A stretch of DNA of 64,000 nucleotides, taken from positions 2,954,701 to 3,018,700 of the forward strand of contig VZQC01003052.1 in NCBI GenBank assembly GCA_009823505.1, given 5' to 3'. Below, piece by piece: positions 34,116 through 45,540 of the stretch (the first letter of the stretch is position 1; every line of letters starts with the position of its first letter). A program made the translations under genes and the position numbers. The DNA is from Rhizomys pruinosus. Lineage: Eukaryota; Chordata; Mammalia; Rodentia; Spalacidae. Below the pieces are notes generated by a model. It did not search any database and was not told where the DNA came from. It worked only from the letters and a program-made list of their open reading frames with translations.

Positions 34116-34275
34116 GTTTTTTGTGTTGTTGTTCTTTTTGAGAAGGATCTCCCTATACGCCCCAGCTGTCTGGAACTCACTCTGAAGACCAGGCTGGCCT
34201 TAAAACTTCACAAGATCTCCACCTGCCTCTGCTCCCACGTTAGCTGGTATTAAAGGCTGCGCGCCACCACCCGGG
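34116..34275 (-). mobile_element. B1 SINE, inverted copy
   Basis: Mirror of 27617-27770 with several missing bases, for example 'ctgcgcgccaccacccggg'. Confidence 0.9.
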
Positions 34276-34599
34276 TGTAATATCGTTTTATAAATCAGTG
34301 TAATGCTTTTGCTGAACTCCACTCTTGCTCACTATGTGCTTTGAGTACAGATGAGCCCTTGAGCTGTAATATCAGTATTCTCTTTGGTAGAAGGGAGAAG
34401 AGAGAAACTTTCTCACACAGATATTGTCAGCGATGCATCTAGGGCATAGAAGTACTCCATAAATAGTATCTTTATGTTCATCATTATTACCATAGTCCAC
34501 ATTATACACTTTAGTAATCACTGTACACACAAAGCAAGCGTAGGCTTTCCCCTGGAGAATGCACTTTAATTTCACTTGCATATATATATTCTTTTCTAC

Positions 34600-34865
34600 A
34601 TAAACTGCTTCATGCTAAGCAACATAAGCCAGGACTCAGAAAGATAAATAGTGCATGTTTTCCCTGATATATGGAATCTGATTTTAATACGTATATAGTT
34701 TAAATTTAGTAAAACACTAATGGTGAGAGAGAATAGAGGATAAGGGCAATAGCAACCGTACACATGATACCGCATGTGTGAAAAAATGCAAATGACTCTC
34801 TATTTGCTATACTTTTTAAATTTAAATAAAACCAAAAAAGTTAACGAAAATGTTTGAAGAACCAG
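34600..34865 (+). mobile_element. L1 3'-end-like fragment, inverted copy
   Basis: Mirror of 27040-27300; 'gataaatagtgcatgttttc' matches the left-arm segment. Confidence 0.45.
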
Positions 34866-35046
34866 GTACCTCCCACTTAAAATTAGAGAACATAGCCTGA
34901 TCCACATATTAAGTGCAGGCAAAACTGGGCTATTTAGAAAGACCCTTCTGTCTCAAAAACAAATAAAAATAATAAATGTTTTTTTAAAAAATATGATTTT
35001 GGGCCTTTAATCCCAGCACCCAGGAGGCAGAGGCAGGCAGATTTCT

Positions 35047-35047
35047 N
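35047..35047. other. Assembly gap (single N)
   Basis: One N separates the truncated B1 of the right arm from a CA repeat. A one-base N usually marks a join of unknown size. Confidence 0.9.
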
Positions 35048-35191
35048 CACACGCACACACACCACACACACACACACCACACACACCACACACACACACA
35101 CCACACACACACACACCACACACACACATACCACACACACCACACACACACCACACACACCACACACACACACGCACGCACACACACACAC

Positions 35192-35225
<34 letters not shown>
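35048..35225. repeat. Degenerate CA tract
   Basis: CA repeats with 'accacac' interruptions, the reverse-complement style of the GT tract at 30705-31239. Confidence 0.95.
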
Positions 35226-35414
35226 ATATAAGAAATTGGTTCCTTTCATTATGAGTCTGAAAATCTTAATTTCTGATGTAAGCAAGGTAGAGACTCAGGA
35301 GACCCTACCTTGTGGTCCTAGACCTGAAGGCCTAGTGAGCCAGGTGAGATGATGGTATAAGTTTCTGTCTGAGTTTAAGACTAAAAGCAGAAGACAAGGC
35401 CTTAGCTGAAAAAT

Positions 35415-35740
35415 AGGCAGAGAGACTAGAAAGATGGCTCAGTGGATAACATGCTTGCCTTGCAAAGCACAAGGACCTGAATTCAAGCTCTGGAACCATT
35501 TTTAAAAATTCGCCAGGTGTGCTGTACACTTGTAACCTCGGCACTGGGAGTGGGGCAGGCAGGTCTCTGGAGCTTGCTAGCCACCCGGCTTAGCCTATTT
35601 GGCTAATTCCATCTCTTATCTCAAAGAAGAGGAAGATCTGGACGGCATCTGAGGAATGATACCAGCTGTCCTCTGTCCTTATAAACATGAGAATACATGT
35701 GCCCACACATGAAACACATCCATGCAGAAATAGAGATATT
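35415..35740 (+). mobile_element. B4-like composite SINE
   Basis: A tRNA-like head ('gaaagatggctcagtggata', 'gaattcaagctctggaacc') is followed by a B1-like segment ('gtaacctcggcactgggag') and a 3' part with 'agctgtcctctgtcctta'. Old and diverged. Confidence 0.6.
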
Positions 35741-36422
35741 CTGAATTTCTCATTCTGTCAGCCTTTCAAGGGACTGTATGGTGCTGTATTTTGGATATGG
35801 AGAGCCCTCCAATGGACGCTGGGCTGCTATACTATTCTATGAGAGATGACGCCTACAGAAGTAGTTAAGTTATTCTGGAGTGAGATCTTGAAGGTGATAT
35901 TGGCACCCTCCCTCTCCTTTCTCTCCTTTCTTCTTGACCAGCAGGAGATGAACAGATTTCCTCTGCCAACACTTCCATCACAATGCGCTGTGCTGCCACA
36001 GGTCCAGAGCATCTGACTCAGCTATTGCAGAAAGAAGCCTCTAAAACATGAGCCAAAAAGAAACATTCCTGTTTTCCTCAGGCATCTCGTTATGGTTCCT
36101 AACACACGGTGCTCATCCACCCCAGGAGGATAATCAGCCTTTCTCAGTCCTCTGATTCAAATGTCAGTCTCATCCAGAAGGTCCTCCAAGACACCCAGAA
36201 TAATGGCTGACCAAATACATGGGCTCCTGTGGCCCAGTGAAAATGGTACAAAAAGTTAACCATCATACCATAGGTTTTCATGGTAAGTAGATTCAGAGCC
36301 AACTGACCTAAATGCAATCTCCTAAGAAAGGCTGCCAAAGAAGACAGAATTTTGCAACTAGGTTAAAATTTTAGTATTTCTTAAGCAGTCTGTAAATATC
36401 TTCCAACAGCAATGTTTTGAAA
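35741..36422. other. Single-copy sequence
   Basis: No repeat family or exon recognised. Confidence 0.45.
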
Positions 36423-36462
36423 TTGTGTGTGTGTGTGTGTGTGTGTAGGTGTGTGTGTAGGT
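36423..36462. repeat. (GT)n microsatellite
   Basis: GT run with 'gtaggt' interruptions. Confidence 0.93.
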
Positions 36463-36680
36463 GTGCATGTGCATGTCTGTTTCCAACTCCCTAATTTGGC
36501 CACGTTCTAGAGTGTCATGACTTGTCTATAGAACATCTACATAGTATCCCAAAGCTTGGCTGTTCTTCACGCCTCTCCCCTTCCCTAATCTTCCTCCCAA
36601 GTTAGTTTATATTTCACTTTCTTTGTGAAGCAAAAACAGTATAGGGCCCTTACTACATTAGGTTTTATCACATACTATTT

Positions 36681-36694
36681 GTTTTTTTTCTTTT

Positions 36695-36729
<35 letters not shown>

Positions 36730-36869
36730 TATTTTTGAGGCAGGGTCTCCCTTTAGTCCCAGCTGGCCTGGAGCTTGCTCTGTAGACTTGCTCTGTGGAA
36801 CTCACAGAGATCCGCCTGCCTCTGCCTCCCGAGTGATGGGATTAAAGGCCTGCACCACCACGCCTGGCT
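36681..36869 (-). mobile_element. B1 SINE, antisense, with internal duplication
   Basis: T-rich tail, then B1 with 'ttgctctgtagacttgctct', a 13-bp internal duplication. Flanked by 'cacatactattt' (36669-36680 and 36870-36881). Confidence 0.95.
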
Positions 36870-37009
36870 CACATACTATTTAATCCTTGTTTTGAGACCT
36901 GAACTCAGAGCAATTGAAATCCGGGGCACTGGAGTCACCCATGTTTAGTAGGTATGTAGCCCTGAGTCATACACTCTGACTTCACGTTAGTAAAATGAGA
37001 ACACTAATA

Positions 37010-37115
37010 CACAAATCAAACTCAAGGGAACAGAAGGTAGAATGATGGCTGTCAGGTGCTGGAGGCGGGGGACTGGGATGATATTAGATAAAGCCTTAAT
37101 GAAAAGAGTGTCCTA
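37010..37115 (+). mobile_element. Ancient L1 3'-end fragment
   Basis: 'agaaggtagaatgatggctg' followed by 'caggtgctggaggcgggg' resembles the old mammalian L1 3' end. Confidence 0.45.
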
Positions 37116-37429
37116 TGTCACAAAGAAGTGGCAAAGGTTAAGTAGCTAACAACAATGACAGGGTAGCCATGTATACAGGACTCAGGTGGCTCTACAGAAT
37201 AATCAAAAAAACATAGTTCAATACTACTGACTTCAAAACAACATTTTAGTCACATTCTTCTGTAGCTGGAAGGAATATAATCAACAAACATTCTGCAAGA
37301 TCCTAGATCTTTTTCCATATGCTTTTGTTATGCCTCTCAACTTTTGTTATGCCCAGAGCCTTTCTATTCATGTCTTCCCATGGGAGACATAGTTCTATGT
37401 CTCCCTCTTCTTGACAAATTGCTGTGCTA

Positions 37430-38570
37430 GTTACTTTCTAGTACTGTGATTTAAACATTGACCAACCAACACAGCTTTAAGACCAAATCACCATGTCAAT
37501 GACTGGCACAGCATACAACATTGGTGAGGTAGTGGCACTTTTATCTTGGGGGCAATCAATGGTTACTTAATTGGACTAAAAGCCCATTCAATGAAAGGAA
37601 ACTCATGTGTTGTAGTGTAAACATAGCCAAATGCACATGGATGGAGAGATCATAGATCTTAGAGCGAACCCCAAGGCTGTCACATCCCTAGTTAAACGTA
37701 ATTTCTTACTAAGTGCAAAATATGGATCTTTATATTTATAGTCAAGTATCCCAGTCACCACTCATCAAAGAAGCTTCTTTTGCACCATACAGAGACTATT
37801 ACAGAGTACCACAACTGGTCACAAACAGACATTGTCTGTGAATTACTCAAGCCTAAGTGTCACATCTGCAATGCAACCTTTACACCTAAGACTCAGGAAA
37901 AATAGAACGAGAGATTGGGGACACTAATGAATCTCCCAACAGTCACTGATTAGCTCCCTATGCAACAGAGGCCAGGAACACAAAAGGGCACAAATGGCCA
38001 AGGCATGGAGATTGGGAGTCTGCAGAGTGTGGGTCCTCGGACAGGTCTCCTATATTAATCTTCACTCACCCAGGGCTCAGGGTCCATTGTGGAAGTGGGG
38101 GCAGAAAGATTGTAAGAGTCACAGAGGAGGTACATGACCATACAGAAATAGAATCATACAAACTCCAGGGACCCTGTTCATATGAACCTACAGCAGTGAT
38201 GTCAGCATGCACAGACCCATGCAAACTGAAGCAGATGAAACCCAGGATAGAACTGTGGGAATGACCAGCAGGTCCCAATTTAGCAGGAGAACTATTGGCA
38301 TCTGATTACTGCTGGGTGAGGAAGAGCTGGCCCTCGTAAAGTGAGGGACTCTGGATGGGCTGACTAGACCTCAATGGAGGAACTTTCACTGAGGAACATC
38401 TGGGGAGGCTAACTTGACACAATAGGCCTTGGCACAAATGACAGAGCATATGAATTCCAGTTGGAGGCAATGTGGACGTGTGCTACTGAGGAAGGTAGAA
38501 AGGTGATTAAGATTGCTGGAGATGTTCTGTAGGAAATACACAAAAATTCTATTAACACATTTATATATTT
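37430..38570 (+). repeat. Interspersed repeat family R, copy 2
   Basis: About 1.1 kb. The part from 37690 on matches 46500-47350 in the same orientation ('ccagtcaccactcatcaa', 'gattgtaagag', 'gaggaagagctg'), and the first part matches 11900-12185. Family unknown to me. Confidence 0.75.
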
Positions 38571-38589
38571 TTAGAAAAGGATATTGATC

Positions 38590-38740
38590 AAAAATCAACT
38601 TGGGAAAGAAAGGGTTTATTTGGCTTACAGCTCATAGTCCATCATCAAGGGAAGCCAAGAAGAAGCCCAGGGAAGCACAGACCATGGAGGAACACTGCTT
38701 ACTGGCTTGCACCCCTGATCTGTGTTCAGTCTGCTTTTTT
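38590..38740 (-). mobile_element. LTR-like repeat, left part (split by the L1)
   Basis: 'gggtttatttggcttacag' and 'ggaggaacactgcttactgg' are typical of a common rodent MaLR-type repeat read in reverse. The element resumes at 45297 after the L1. Confidence 0.65.
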
Positions 38741-38755
38741 TTTTTTTTTTTTAAA

Positions 38756-39440
38756 GGAATGTTGTTCTGAGTGTGAACGCACAGCATTAATAAGCTGATG
38801 GCAATGAAAGCATAAGTGATACAAACCAGGGAATGAAAAACTTTGAAACGAGAATTTCGTCCCAGTCAGTTTTTTGAAGGAACTGGAAAAGCCCTGTATT
38901 ATCAGACGAAATTGGTAGCTATATCTTCTTTAAACCTTTAACAAGACGTTGGCTGTGGTTTTGAATGCACAGCATTAGTTAACTGATGGAAATGAAAGCA
39001 TATGTGATACAAAAACTCAACGGAAATGAAAACTTGTTAGAATACAGTGATGCGTCCAGTCAGTTTGAAGGAACGGAAAACCCATGGTGTACACAGACGC
39101 TAATTGTAGGCTATTCTGCTTTAATTACCTTTAACAAAGACGTTTGCTGTGGTTGAATGCACACCATAGTTGTCTGAATGAAAGGAAGCATAGTGTGATA
39201 CAATCGCAGGGAATAAAAACGTGTGAGAATTACAGGAGATGCAGCCAGTCATTTATGAGAACTGCAAAACAACCTGTATACAGATGCGAGGTTTACACAG
39301 CTGAATCTGCTTCCCCTGGTAAAAGGATGTTGTTCTGATTTTGAAGCACAGCTATAATAAACTATGGAATGAAGATCATAGTGTGATACAACTCAGGGAA
39401 TGAAAAAACGTTGAGAATACGGATGATGCGGTCCATTCAG
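38756..39440 (-). repeat. Four tandem repeats of about 190 bp in the L1 3' region
   Basis: Units begin near 38762, 38948, 39142 and 39328, each with a variant of 'gaatgcacagcatta', 'gtgatacaa' and 'gggaatgaaaa'. They lie between the ORF2 end and the poly-A. Confidence 0.85.
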
Positions 39441-39719
39441 TTTTTTTTTTTTAATTGTATTGTTATTTATTGTTTTTTAACCAGCTAGACCCGTGTTCCC
39501 GCTCATATCCCCCACCCATCCGTCCAGAAGCTCGTGCTTCTGCCAAACATTCTTTTCATCTCTTAGTCTTCCTCAATATTTTCCATGGGGATGTTTGACG
39601 GTTTTGAGCAGAAGTTTCACTGTTTCAGTCAGTTCTTTGATGCAGATTTTCGTTGTTGTTGTGTTCCAAAATGCATTATGTCCAATGCTTGTACAAGAAA
39701 GCTCAGGGGGCCCTACACA

Positions 39720-42700
39720 AGGAAATACTTACAACTGGGTATGGTAGCACTAGCATCCACAGAGAGGGATACCATTCGTCGTTTGTTTTCTGGGACTTGT
39801 GTTACTTTCACTCAGCATGATGTCCGCTAGCTCAGTCCATTTTCCGCAAAGCTTCGTGATGTCCCTCCTTCTTTACTGTTGCCCATAGAACCCATTGTGT
39901 AGATGTACACATTTTCTCTCTATCCATTCGTCAGTTTGAGGGGCATTTAGGTTGGTTGTCCAGCTCCTTTGCTATTGTGAAGAGAGTCTTAAATAACATG
40001 GGCCGTGGCATGTCTCTGTGGTGGTAAGTCTTGAGGGTACAATGCCCAGGAGTGGTTGGGTCTGGGTCGGTGGCAAGTTCTTCCAAGTCTTCCAAGGGTC
40101 TCCACACTGCTTTCCATAGTGGCTTGTACGAGTTTTACATTGCCCACCAGCAGTGGAGAGTGTCCCCTTTTCCCCACAACCTCTCCAGCACTTGGTATCA
40201 TTTGATTTTGCTGATCCTAGCCAGTCCTACGGAGTAAGATGATATCTTAAAGTGGTTTTGATTGTGCATTTCCTTAATGAGTAGTGGTGATTTTGAGGAG
40301 AAGTTCTTGAGGTGTTTCTCAAGACATCTCTATTCCTCGCTTGTGAAGTCTCTGTTCAGTTCTTTTGCTCCATCTATTGAGGCGGGTCTTTGTTTTCCTT
40401 CTTCTTTCTTGTTTTGAGTAGTTTTATTTTGTTTTGAAATCAAGCTTTGTCAATGTTCTTCTGAGCAGTAGGTTTCCTCCACTCGGTGGGATTTCTCTTC
40501 ACTTCCTTGATGTTTCATTTTGAATGTACAGAAGCTTTTGGATTGATGAGGGTCCCATTTGTCAATTGTGGACTTAATTCTTGTGAGCAGCTGCTGTCTG
40601 ATTTTAGGAAGTCTTTTCCTACGCCGTATGTCTGTAGTCTGGCTGCCAACTTTTTCTTCTATCATCTTCAGAGTTATGGGTTTTCACGTTGAGGTGCTTT
40701 ATCCATCTGGAATGACTTTTGTTACAAGGGCGAGAGGTAGGGGTTTTATTTCATTCTTTTCTACAAGGTTGTGATCCAGTATTTGCCAACAACCACTTTT
40801 TGAAGATGCTGTCCTTTTTCTCCATTGGTGTTTTCTTTGACCCCTGTCAAATATGTGATATGTGCTGAAATTGTATGTGCGCAGATTTGGATCTTCGGTT
40901 TTGTTCCATTGGTCAACAGGTCTGTTTTTGTGCCAGTACCAGGCTGTGTTTGTATGACTATACCCTGTAGTAGAGTTTAAAATCTGGTATAAAGATCCCT
41001 CCTTGGTAGCTCTTTTCACTCAGGATTGTTTGGCTATTCGGGTCTTTTGTGTTCTCCAATGGAATTTAAGAACTTTTGTGTTTCCAAGCCTGTGAAGAAC
41101 CATTGGAGATTTTGATTGGGATTGCATTAAATCTATGACAAGAGTTTTTGGTAAAATGGACATTTTTACAATGTTAAATTTCCCATCCATGAGCAATGGA
41201 GGTTTTTCTTCCATCTTCTGAGGTATTCCTTCAATTTCTTTCTTAAGATAAGGGCTGTAAAATTTTTTGTTGTAGAGTGCTTTGGTGTCCTTGGTTTAGG
41301 TTTGTGTCCTAGGTATCTTATTGTTTTTTGAGCATTGTGAGGTGGGAATGGTCCTCTTTGATTCTTTCTCCAGTTGTTGTTCTTGGTGTATAAGAAAGGC
41401 CATTTGAATTTTCTAAGGTTAATTTTGTATCCTGCCACTTTGCGGAAGCTGTTAATCGTTTTCTAGAGTTTTCTGGTGGAGTTTTTTTTGCATCCCTTAA
41501 GTAAACAATCATACATCAGCAATAGGGAATAGTTTTGACTTCCCTTTTCCAATTAAGACTCCTTTAATATACTTTTCTTTCCTATTGCTCTAGCAAGTGT
41601 TATCAAGACTAATATGAAGAGGAGTGGTGATAGGGGCAGCCTTGGGCCGAGTTTTCCTACCGCCTTTAAAGGGAATGTTCCGTCATTTCCCCATTAGGAG
41701 TTAAGATATTGGCGGTGGGTTCCTGGATATGGCTTTTGATTTACATTGAGAATGATCCCTTCCAATCCAATCCTTCTAGGAACTTTAAGCATGAAGGGAT
41801 GCTGGATTTTGTCAAAGGCTTTTTCAGCATCATTGCGATGATGGTGTGGTTTTTGTCTTTGATTCCCGGTTTATTGTTTGATGATGTTTTATGGATTTTC
41901 GTATGTTTGACCATCCCTGTCATCTCTGGTATGAAATCCAACTTGGTCATGATTGATGATCTTTTCTTGAATGTGGGTCTGTATCATTTTGCCAGTATTC
42001 TGTTTAGATTTTGGCATCTGTGTTCCATGAGGGAATGGGTCTATAATTCTCCTTTTTGTCTTCTGTCTTTGCCGGTTTGGGTAATAGGATGTGATGTTGG
42101 CTCATAGAAGGAGATTTTGGAGATATTCCTCACTGATTGTATACTTCTAAAAAGTGTTCCAGAATGAATGGTTGTTAGGTCTTTTTGAAATGTTTTAATA
42201 GAAATCTGCGTGAACCGCTGGGTCGGCGTTTTTTATTTGGGAGGTTCTTACTACATCCCTATTTTCTCATAGTTATGGGTCTGTTAAGCTGCTGGTCGTC
42301 TTTGCCAGCTTGTGGATTCCCAAATTTCCAGATTTCATCCAATTTCTTCTAGATTTTCAACTTGGTAGAATATAGGTTCTTGTAATATCCCATATAATTT
42401 CCTTGATCTTTTTCCTTGTCTCCGTTGTGAATTGCCCTTTTCATCACAGATTGTATTGATTTTGGAGTTGTACCTGTTTCCTTCTTTCTTTTTGTTACGG
42501 GCTAGAGTTCCTGTCTATCTTGTTTTATTCTTTCAAAGAACCAACTTGTTGGTCTCATTGGATTTTTTGTTTGTTTTCTTTGTGTTTCTAGTTCAGTTGA
42601 TTTCTGCCGATTTTGTTATTTCCTTACTTCCTGTCTGTTGCGTTTAGGGTTCAATTGTTGTTGCCTCTCAGGGCTTTTAGCTGTAGTGTTAGATCATTCA

Positions 42701-43660
42701 ACTTTGCTCTTTCTGTTTTTCTATGTGGCACCCAGGGCTATAAAATTGCCTCCTTCCTTAGTGACTCGCTTTTTAAGGTATCCCATAATGTTTTTGTTTT
42801 GTTGTATTGTTTTTTATGTTTCTATTCGTGTTTTTTACTTTACTTTCTTTTATCTTTATCTTCCTTGACCCATTCATAGCAGAGTGTGTTGTTTTAGTCT
42901 CCATGTGTCTTGTAGGCAGGAGGGGCTTGTCCGGGTGTGTGATGTGGAGCGTGCTTGCACTGTGGTTCTGACAGTGAGCATGAGAATTATTTCAATCTTT
43001 TGTATTTGTAGAGGTTTCTTCTGTGTCCCCCAGGTAGTATGGTCAAGTTGTGGAGATGTTCCCGTGGGGTGCTAGTAGAAATGTATTCTCTGGTATTAGG
43101 AAGGAATTGTTGGTAGAGGTCTATGAGGTCCCATTTGGTGTATCATATCGTTTCAGTTCAAATGTCTCTCTCTGTTTATTTTTTGTCCGTGTTGACCTAT
43201 CCCAAAGGACTCAGTGGGGTATTGAAATCTCCCACTATGATGGGCTGGGGTTAGTCTGTGACTGTGGTCCTGGAGAATTGTCTTTATAAATTTGGTGCAC
43301 CAGAATTTGGGGCATATAATCATGATTTGTGAAATCTTGTGGTGGATTTGTTTCCTTTGATGAAAATGTAATGCCTTTCGCTTGTCTCTTCTGTTTCTTT
43401 AACTTTGAAAGTCTAGTTATCTGATAGTAATAAAATAGCACACCAGCATTGCTTTTTTGTGGTACCTATTTGCTTGAATTTTTTTTCCATCCCTTCACGT
43501 TAAGGTGTGGGCCTGCCCTTGAAGGGAAGATGTGTTTTTTGAAGACAGCTATCGATGGATTCGTTTCCTAATCCATTCGCCCAGTCTAATGTCTTTTGAT
43601 TGGGGATTTAGTCCATTAATTTATTTAATATTTGGTTATGACTGATAGGTTTGGTTGCTT
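39720..43660 (-). pseudogene. L1 ORF2 (endonuclease/reverse transcriptase), frame-broken
   Basis: ORF2 makes the endonuclease and reverse transcriptase of L1. Minus-strand pieces in correct order match its reverse transcriptase and later regions: 'DKNH' segment (41741-41950), 'MIVYLRD' just after the usual FADD motif (41318-41512), 'AGYKINLRK' and 'RRWKKNLHCSWMG' (41166-41438), 'TAWYWHKNRPVDQWNK' (40699-41019), 'IEEKVGSQ' (40450-40665), and the C-terminal 'KLVQATMES' (39989-40201). The longest intact piece is about 106 codons. The pattern of single-base losses suggests read errors as much as decay. Confidence 0.88.
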
Positions 43661-43708
43661 CCTTTTGCCTTATTATCCAGCTGCGGTTTGAGCTTAGGTT
43701 TCTACTTC

Positions 43709-44750
43709 TCAGTTATGCTTTTCATTGTTCTTGCCTCCTCTAGTTGCCTGGGTTGGTTTTTCCTTCTCTTGCTTGTTCTTTGGATGCTTCAAGTATTCCT
43801 CTGAAGGGTTGTTTTTCTGGACATGTATGTCTTTCAAGTTGTTTATTTCATGGAAGATTTTCCTCTCTCCGTCCACTCCACATGATTGACTTTTTGCTGG
43901 GTATGAGTAACCTGGGCTGGCATCCATTTCCCTCAACACTGTGAATGCTTTGCTCCAGGTTCGTCTTGCTTCATCGTTGCGTGTGAGAAGTCCGTGTGTT
44001 ATTCTGATAGGTTTCCCTTAATAGGTCAACTTGTTGTTTTTCTTCTTTGGTCGCTTAAGAATAGTTTCTCTTTGTTTTGGGGGCCAGCATTTAACTATGA
44101 TGTGGCGTGGAGAATTTCTTTTTCCTGAGCTTGTCTGTTTGAGTTCTAGGGCTTCTTGTATGTAGATTTTGGTTGGTTTCATTTTTTAGTTTGGGGAAGT
44201 TTTATTCATCTATATTCTTGGTTGAAGATCTGATCAATACCTTTACCTTTTCTGGTGATTCTCTCCTTCCTCTTATTCCCATGAGGCGGAGGTTTGATCT
44301 TTTCATAGTGTCCCACACTCCTGGGTGTTTCCATTTTTTGTGTATTTTTTAAAATTTTTTCATAATCTTACCTGAGGTTTTAGTTGTTCTGTGTTGTCCT
44401 CAGGTCCTGATTTCTTTGTCTCGTTCGCTTCCATCTGCTTCTGAAGGCTCTTTTTTCTTCCTTTTCCTCTTTAATGGATGAGTTGTTTTATTTTCCTTGT
44501 TCATTTCCTCTTCTGATGTTCTTTAGTGTTCTGATTTCTTTTTGGAGCTCTCGATCTCTTTTTGTAGCTCTGTTGTTTGCTGGTTGGTGTTTCTTTTTCT
44601 TTTTGTCAGCATGGGATCTTTCAGTGTTTCTACTCCGTCCGGAGCGTGCATTCTCTCTCGTCTCGTCCCTCTTCTCTTTTCTTAGTTCTTTAATTTGTTC
44701 TTTATGATTTTTGTAGTTCTTTAAGTATTTCCCAATTGTGTATTCTATGT
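43709..44750 (-). pseudogene. L1 ORF1 (RNA-binding protein), frame-broken
   Basis: ORF1 makes the trimeric RNA chaperone of L1. The 43709-43939 minus frame contains 'LREMDASPGYSYPAK' and 'GERKIFHEINNLKDI', the conserved pattern of its C-terminal domain. Upstream sequence encodes the glutamate/lysine-rich coiled coil in broken frames ('tttttgtagctc', 'cttagttcttta' on +). Confidence 0.75.
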
Positions 44751-44988
44751 CTGGTGTCCTGGGGCATCACCGGGGGGATCCCCTGAAGGAGTCATCCATA
44801 GGGGGGGTAAGGCTTGGCGTGGGATTATCCGGCACCTTTCCAGTGTAGTCCTTCTGTCGGTGATCCTGGCAGATGGGCTTCTCCCATTGCCTGTATTCCA
44901 ATGTGGGTCCCTGAATGCCTCTTCACTGTGTTGAAGGCGTGCTTTGCTGCCTCCTGTCAGATCACTTCTTTGTAATCGTCAGTTAGGC

Positions 44989-45007
44989 GGGGGGGGGGGG
45001 GGGGGGG
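44989..45007. repeat. G run of 19 bases in the L1 5' region
   Basis: Nineteen consecutive G, directly next to 'ccgctcccggcaacaatgcc'. Confidence 0.95.
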
Positions 45008-45019
45008 CCGCTCCCGGCA

Positions 45020-45295
45020 ACAATGCCGCTGGGCTCAAGAGATCTCAAATCTCAAGAGTCACACAAGCGTGCCTTTAATACCGGCTGGGAGGATAACTCC
45101 GCCCCCACAGCCACTAGATCTAATCAAGCCAAAGACCACACCTTTAATCCCAGCTGGGGGGATAACTCCAACCTCACAGCCACAAAGGCCAATCAAACCA
45201 AAGACAGCAGGACCAAACGATCAGCAATCAGCTCGCCAAGGCACCCCGTTCCTACCTATCTTCCCCTCTTCCTGCCGCTGGGCTCAGGAGATCTC
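45020..45295 (-). repeat. L1 5' untranslated repeats (monomer-like)
   Basis: 'ccgctgggctca' followed by 'gagatct' occurs at about 45025 and 45278, about 253 bp apart, as in promoter monomers of young rodent L1s. Inside, a unit of about 66 bp is duplicated ('cctttaat..ggctgggaggataactcc' type, near 45071 and 45139). Confidence 0.7.
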
Positions 45296-45310
45296 TCAGT
45301 CTGCTTTTTT

Positions 45311-45540
45311 ATACAATACAGACCACCCACATTGGTCTGGGTCCTCCTGAGTCACTCAATAATCAAGACAATGTCCCACAGACATGGCCACAGGCCAGTC
45401 CAATGGAGACAATTCCTCAGTTTAGGTTCCCTCAACCCAGGTGTGTCAAATTGACAACTGAAGCCATCCAGCATAACTGACCCCTTGTCAACCTGACAGA
45501 CAAACACATCACTATTAAACCACCACCTTTTTAGTTCGTA
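45311..45540 (-). mobile_element. LTR-like repeat, right part
   Basis: Continues the element cut by the L1: 'ggtctgggtcctcctgag', 'atggagacaattcctcag', 'gtcaaattgacaactgaag', all common in a rodent MaLR-type repeat read in reverse. Confidence 0.6.

Larger units (their letters stand above)
31554..35046 (-). repeat. Right arm of the large inverted duplication
   Basis: Reverse complement of 26860-30328 with many small deletions and substitutions, uneven along the arm: nearly exact at 32780-33400, poor in the SINEs. It ends exactly at the N at 35047 in the middle of the B1 that opens the left arm. Confidence 0.93.
38726..45310 (-). mobile_element. Full-length L1 insertion with target duplication, antisense
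   Basis: The 15-bp duplication 'tcagtctgctttttt' occurs at 38726-38740 and 45296-45310, and the host repeat continues across it. On the minus strand the L1 has a 5' region with repeats (45295-44760), ORF1 (about 44750-43720), ORF2 (about 43660-39720), a 3' region with tandem repeats and a poly-A (T run 38735-38752). The 6.55-kb length equals a complete rodent L1. Both ORFs are broken about every 200 bases. Confidence 0.9.

Noticed and set aside
27314..34581. Identical 69-codon frames at 27314-27523 (+) and 34372-34581 (-), suggesting a conserved gene pair
   Set aside because: They are the same DNA in the two arms of the inverted duplication; identity reflects duplication or assembly, not selection on protein.
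38756..39440. Regularly spaced repeats that might suggest a CRISPR-like array
   Set aside because: Units are 190 bp, contiguous and inside an L1 3' region of a mammalian genome; there are no short repeats with unique spacers.
41709..42107. 132-codon plus-strand hydrophobic frame that could look like a membrane protein
   Set aside because: It is the antisense of L1 ORF2; the real coding information is on the minus strand.
45023..45454. 143-codon plus-strand frame crossing the L1 5' end
   Set aside because: It spans the L1/host junction and promoter repeats, so it cannot be an old gene.
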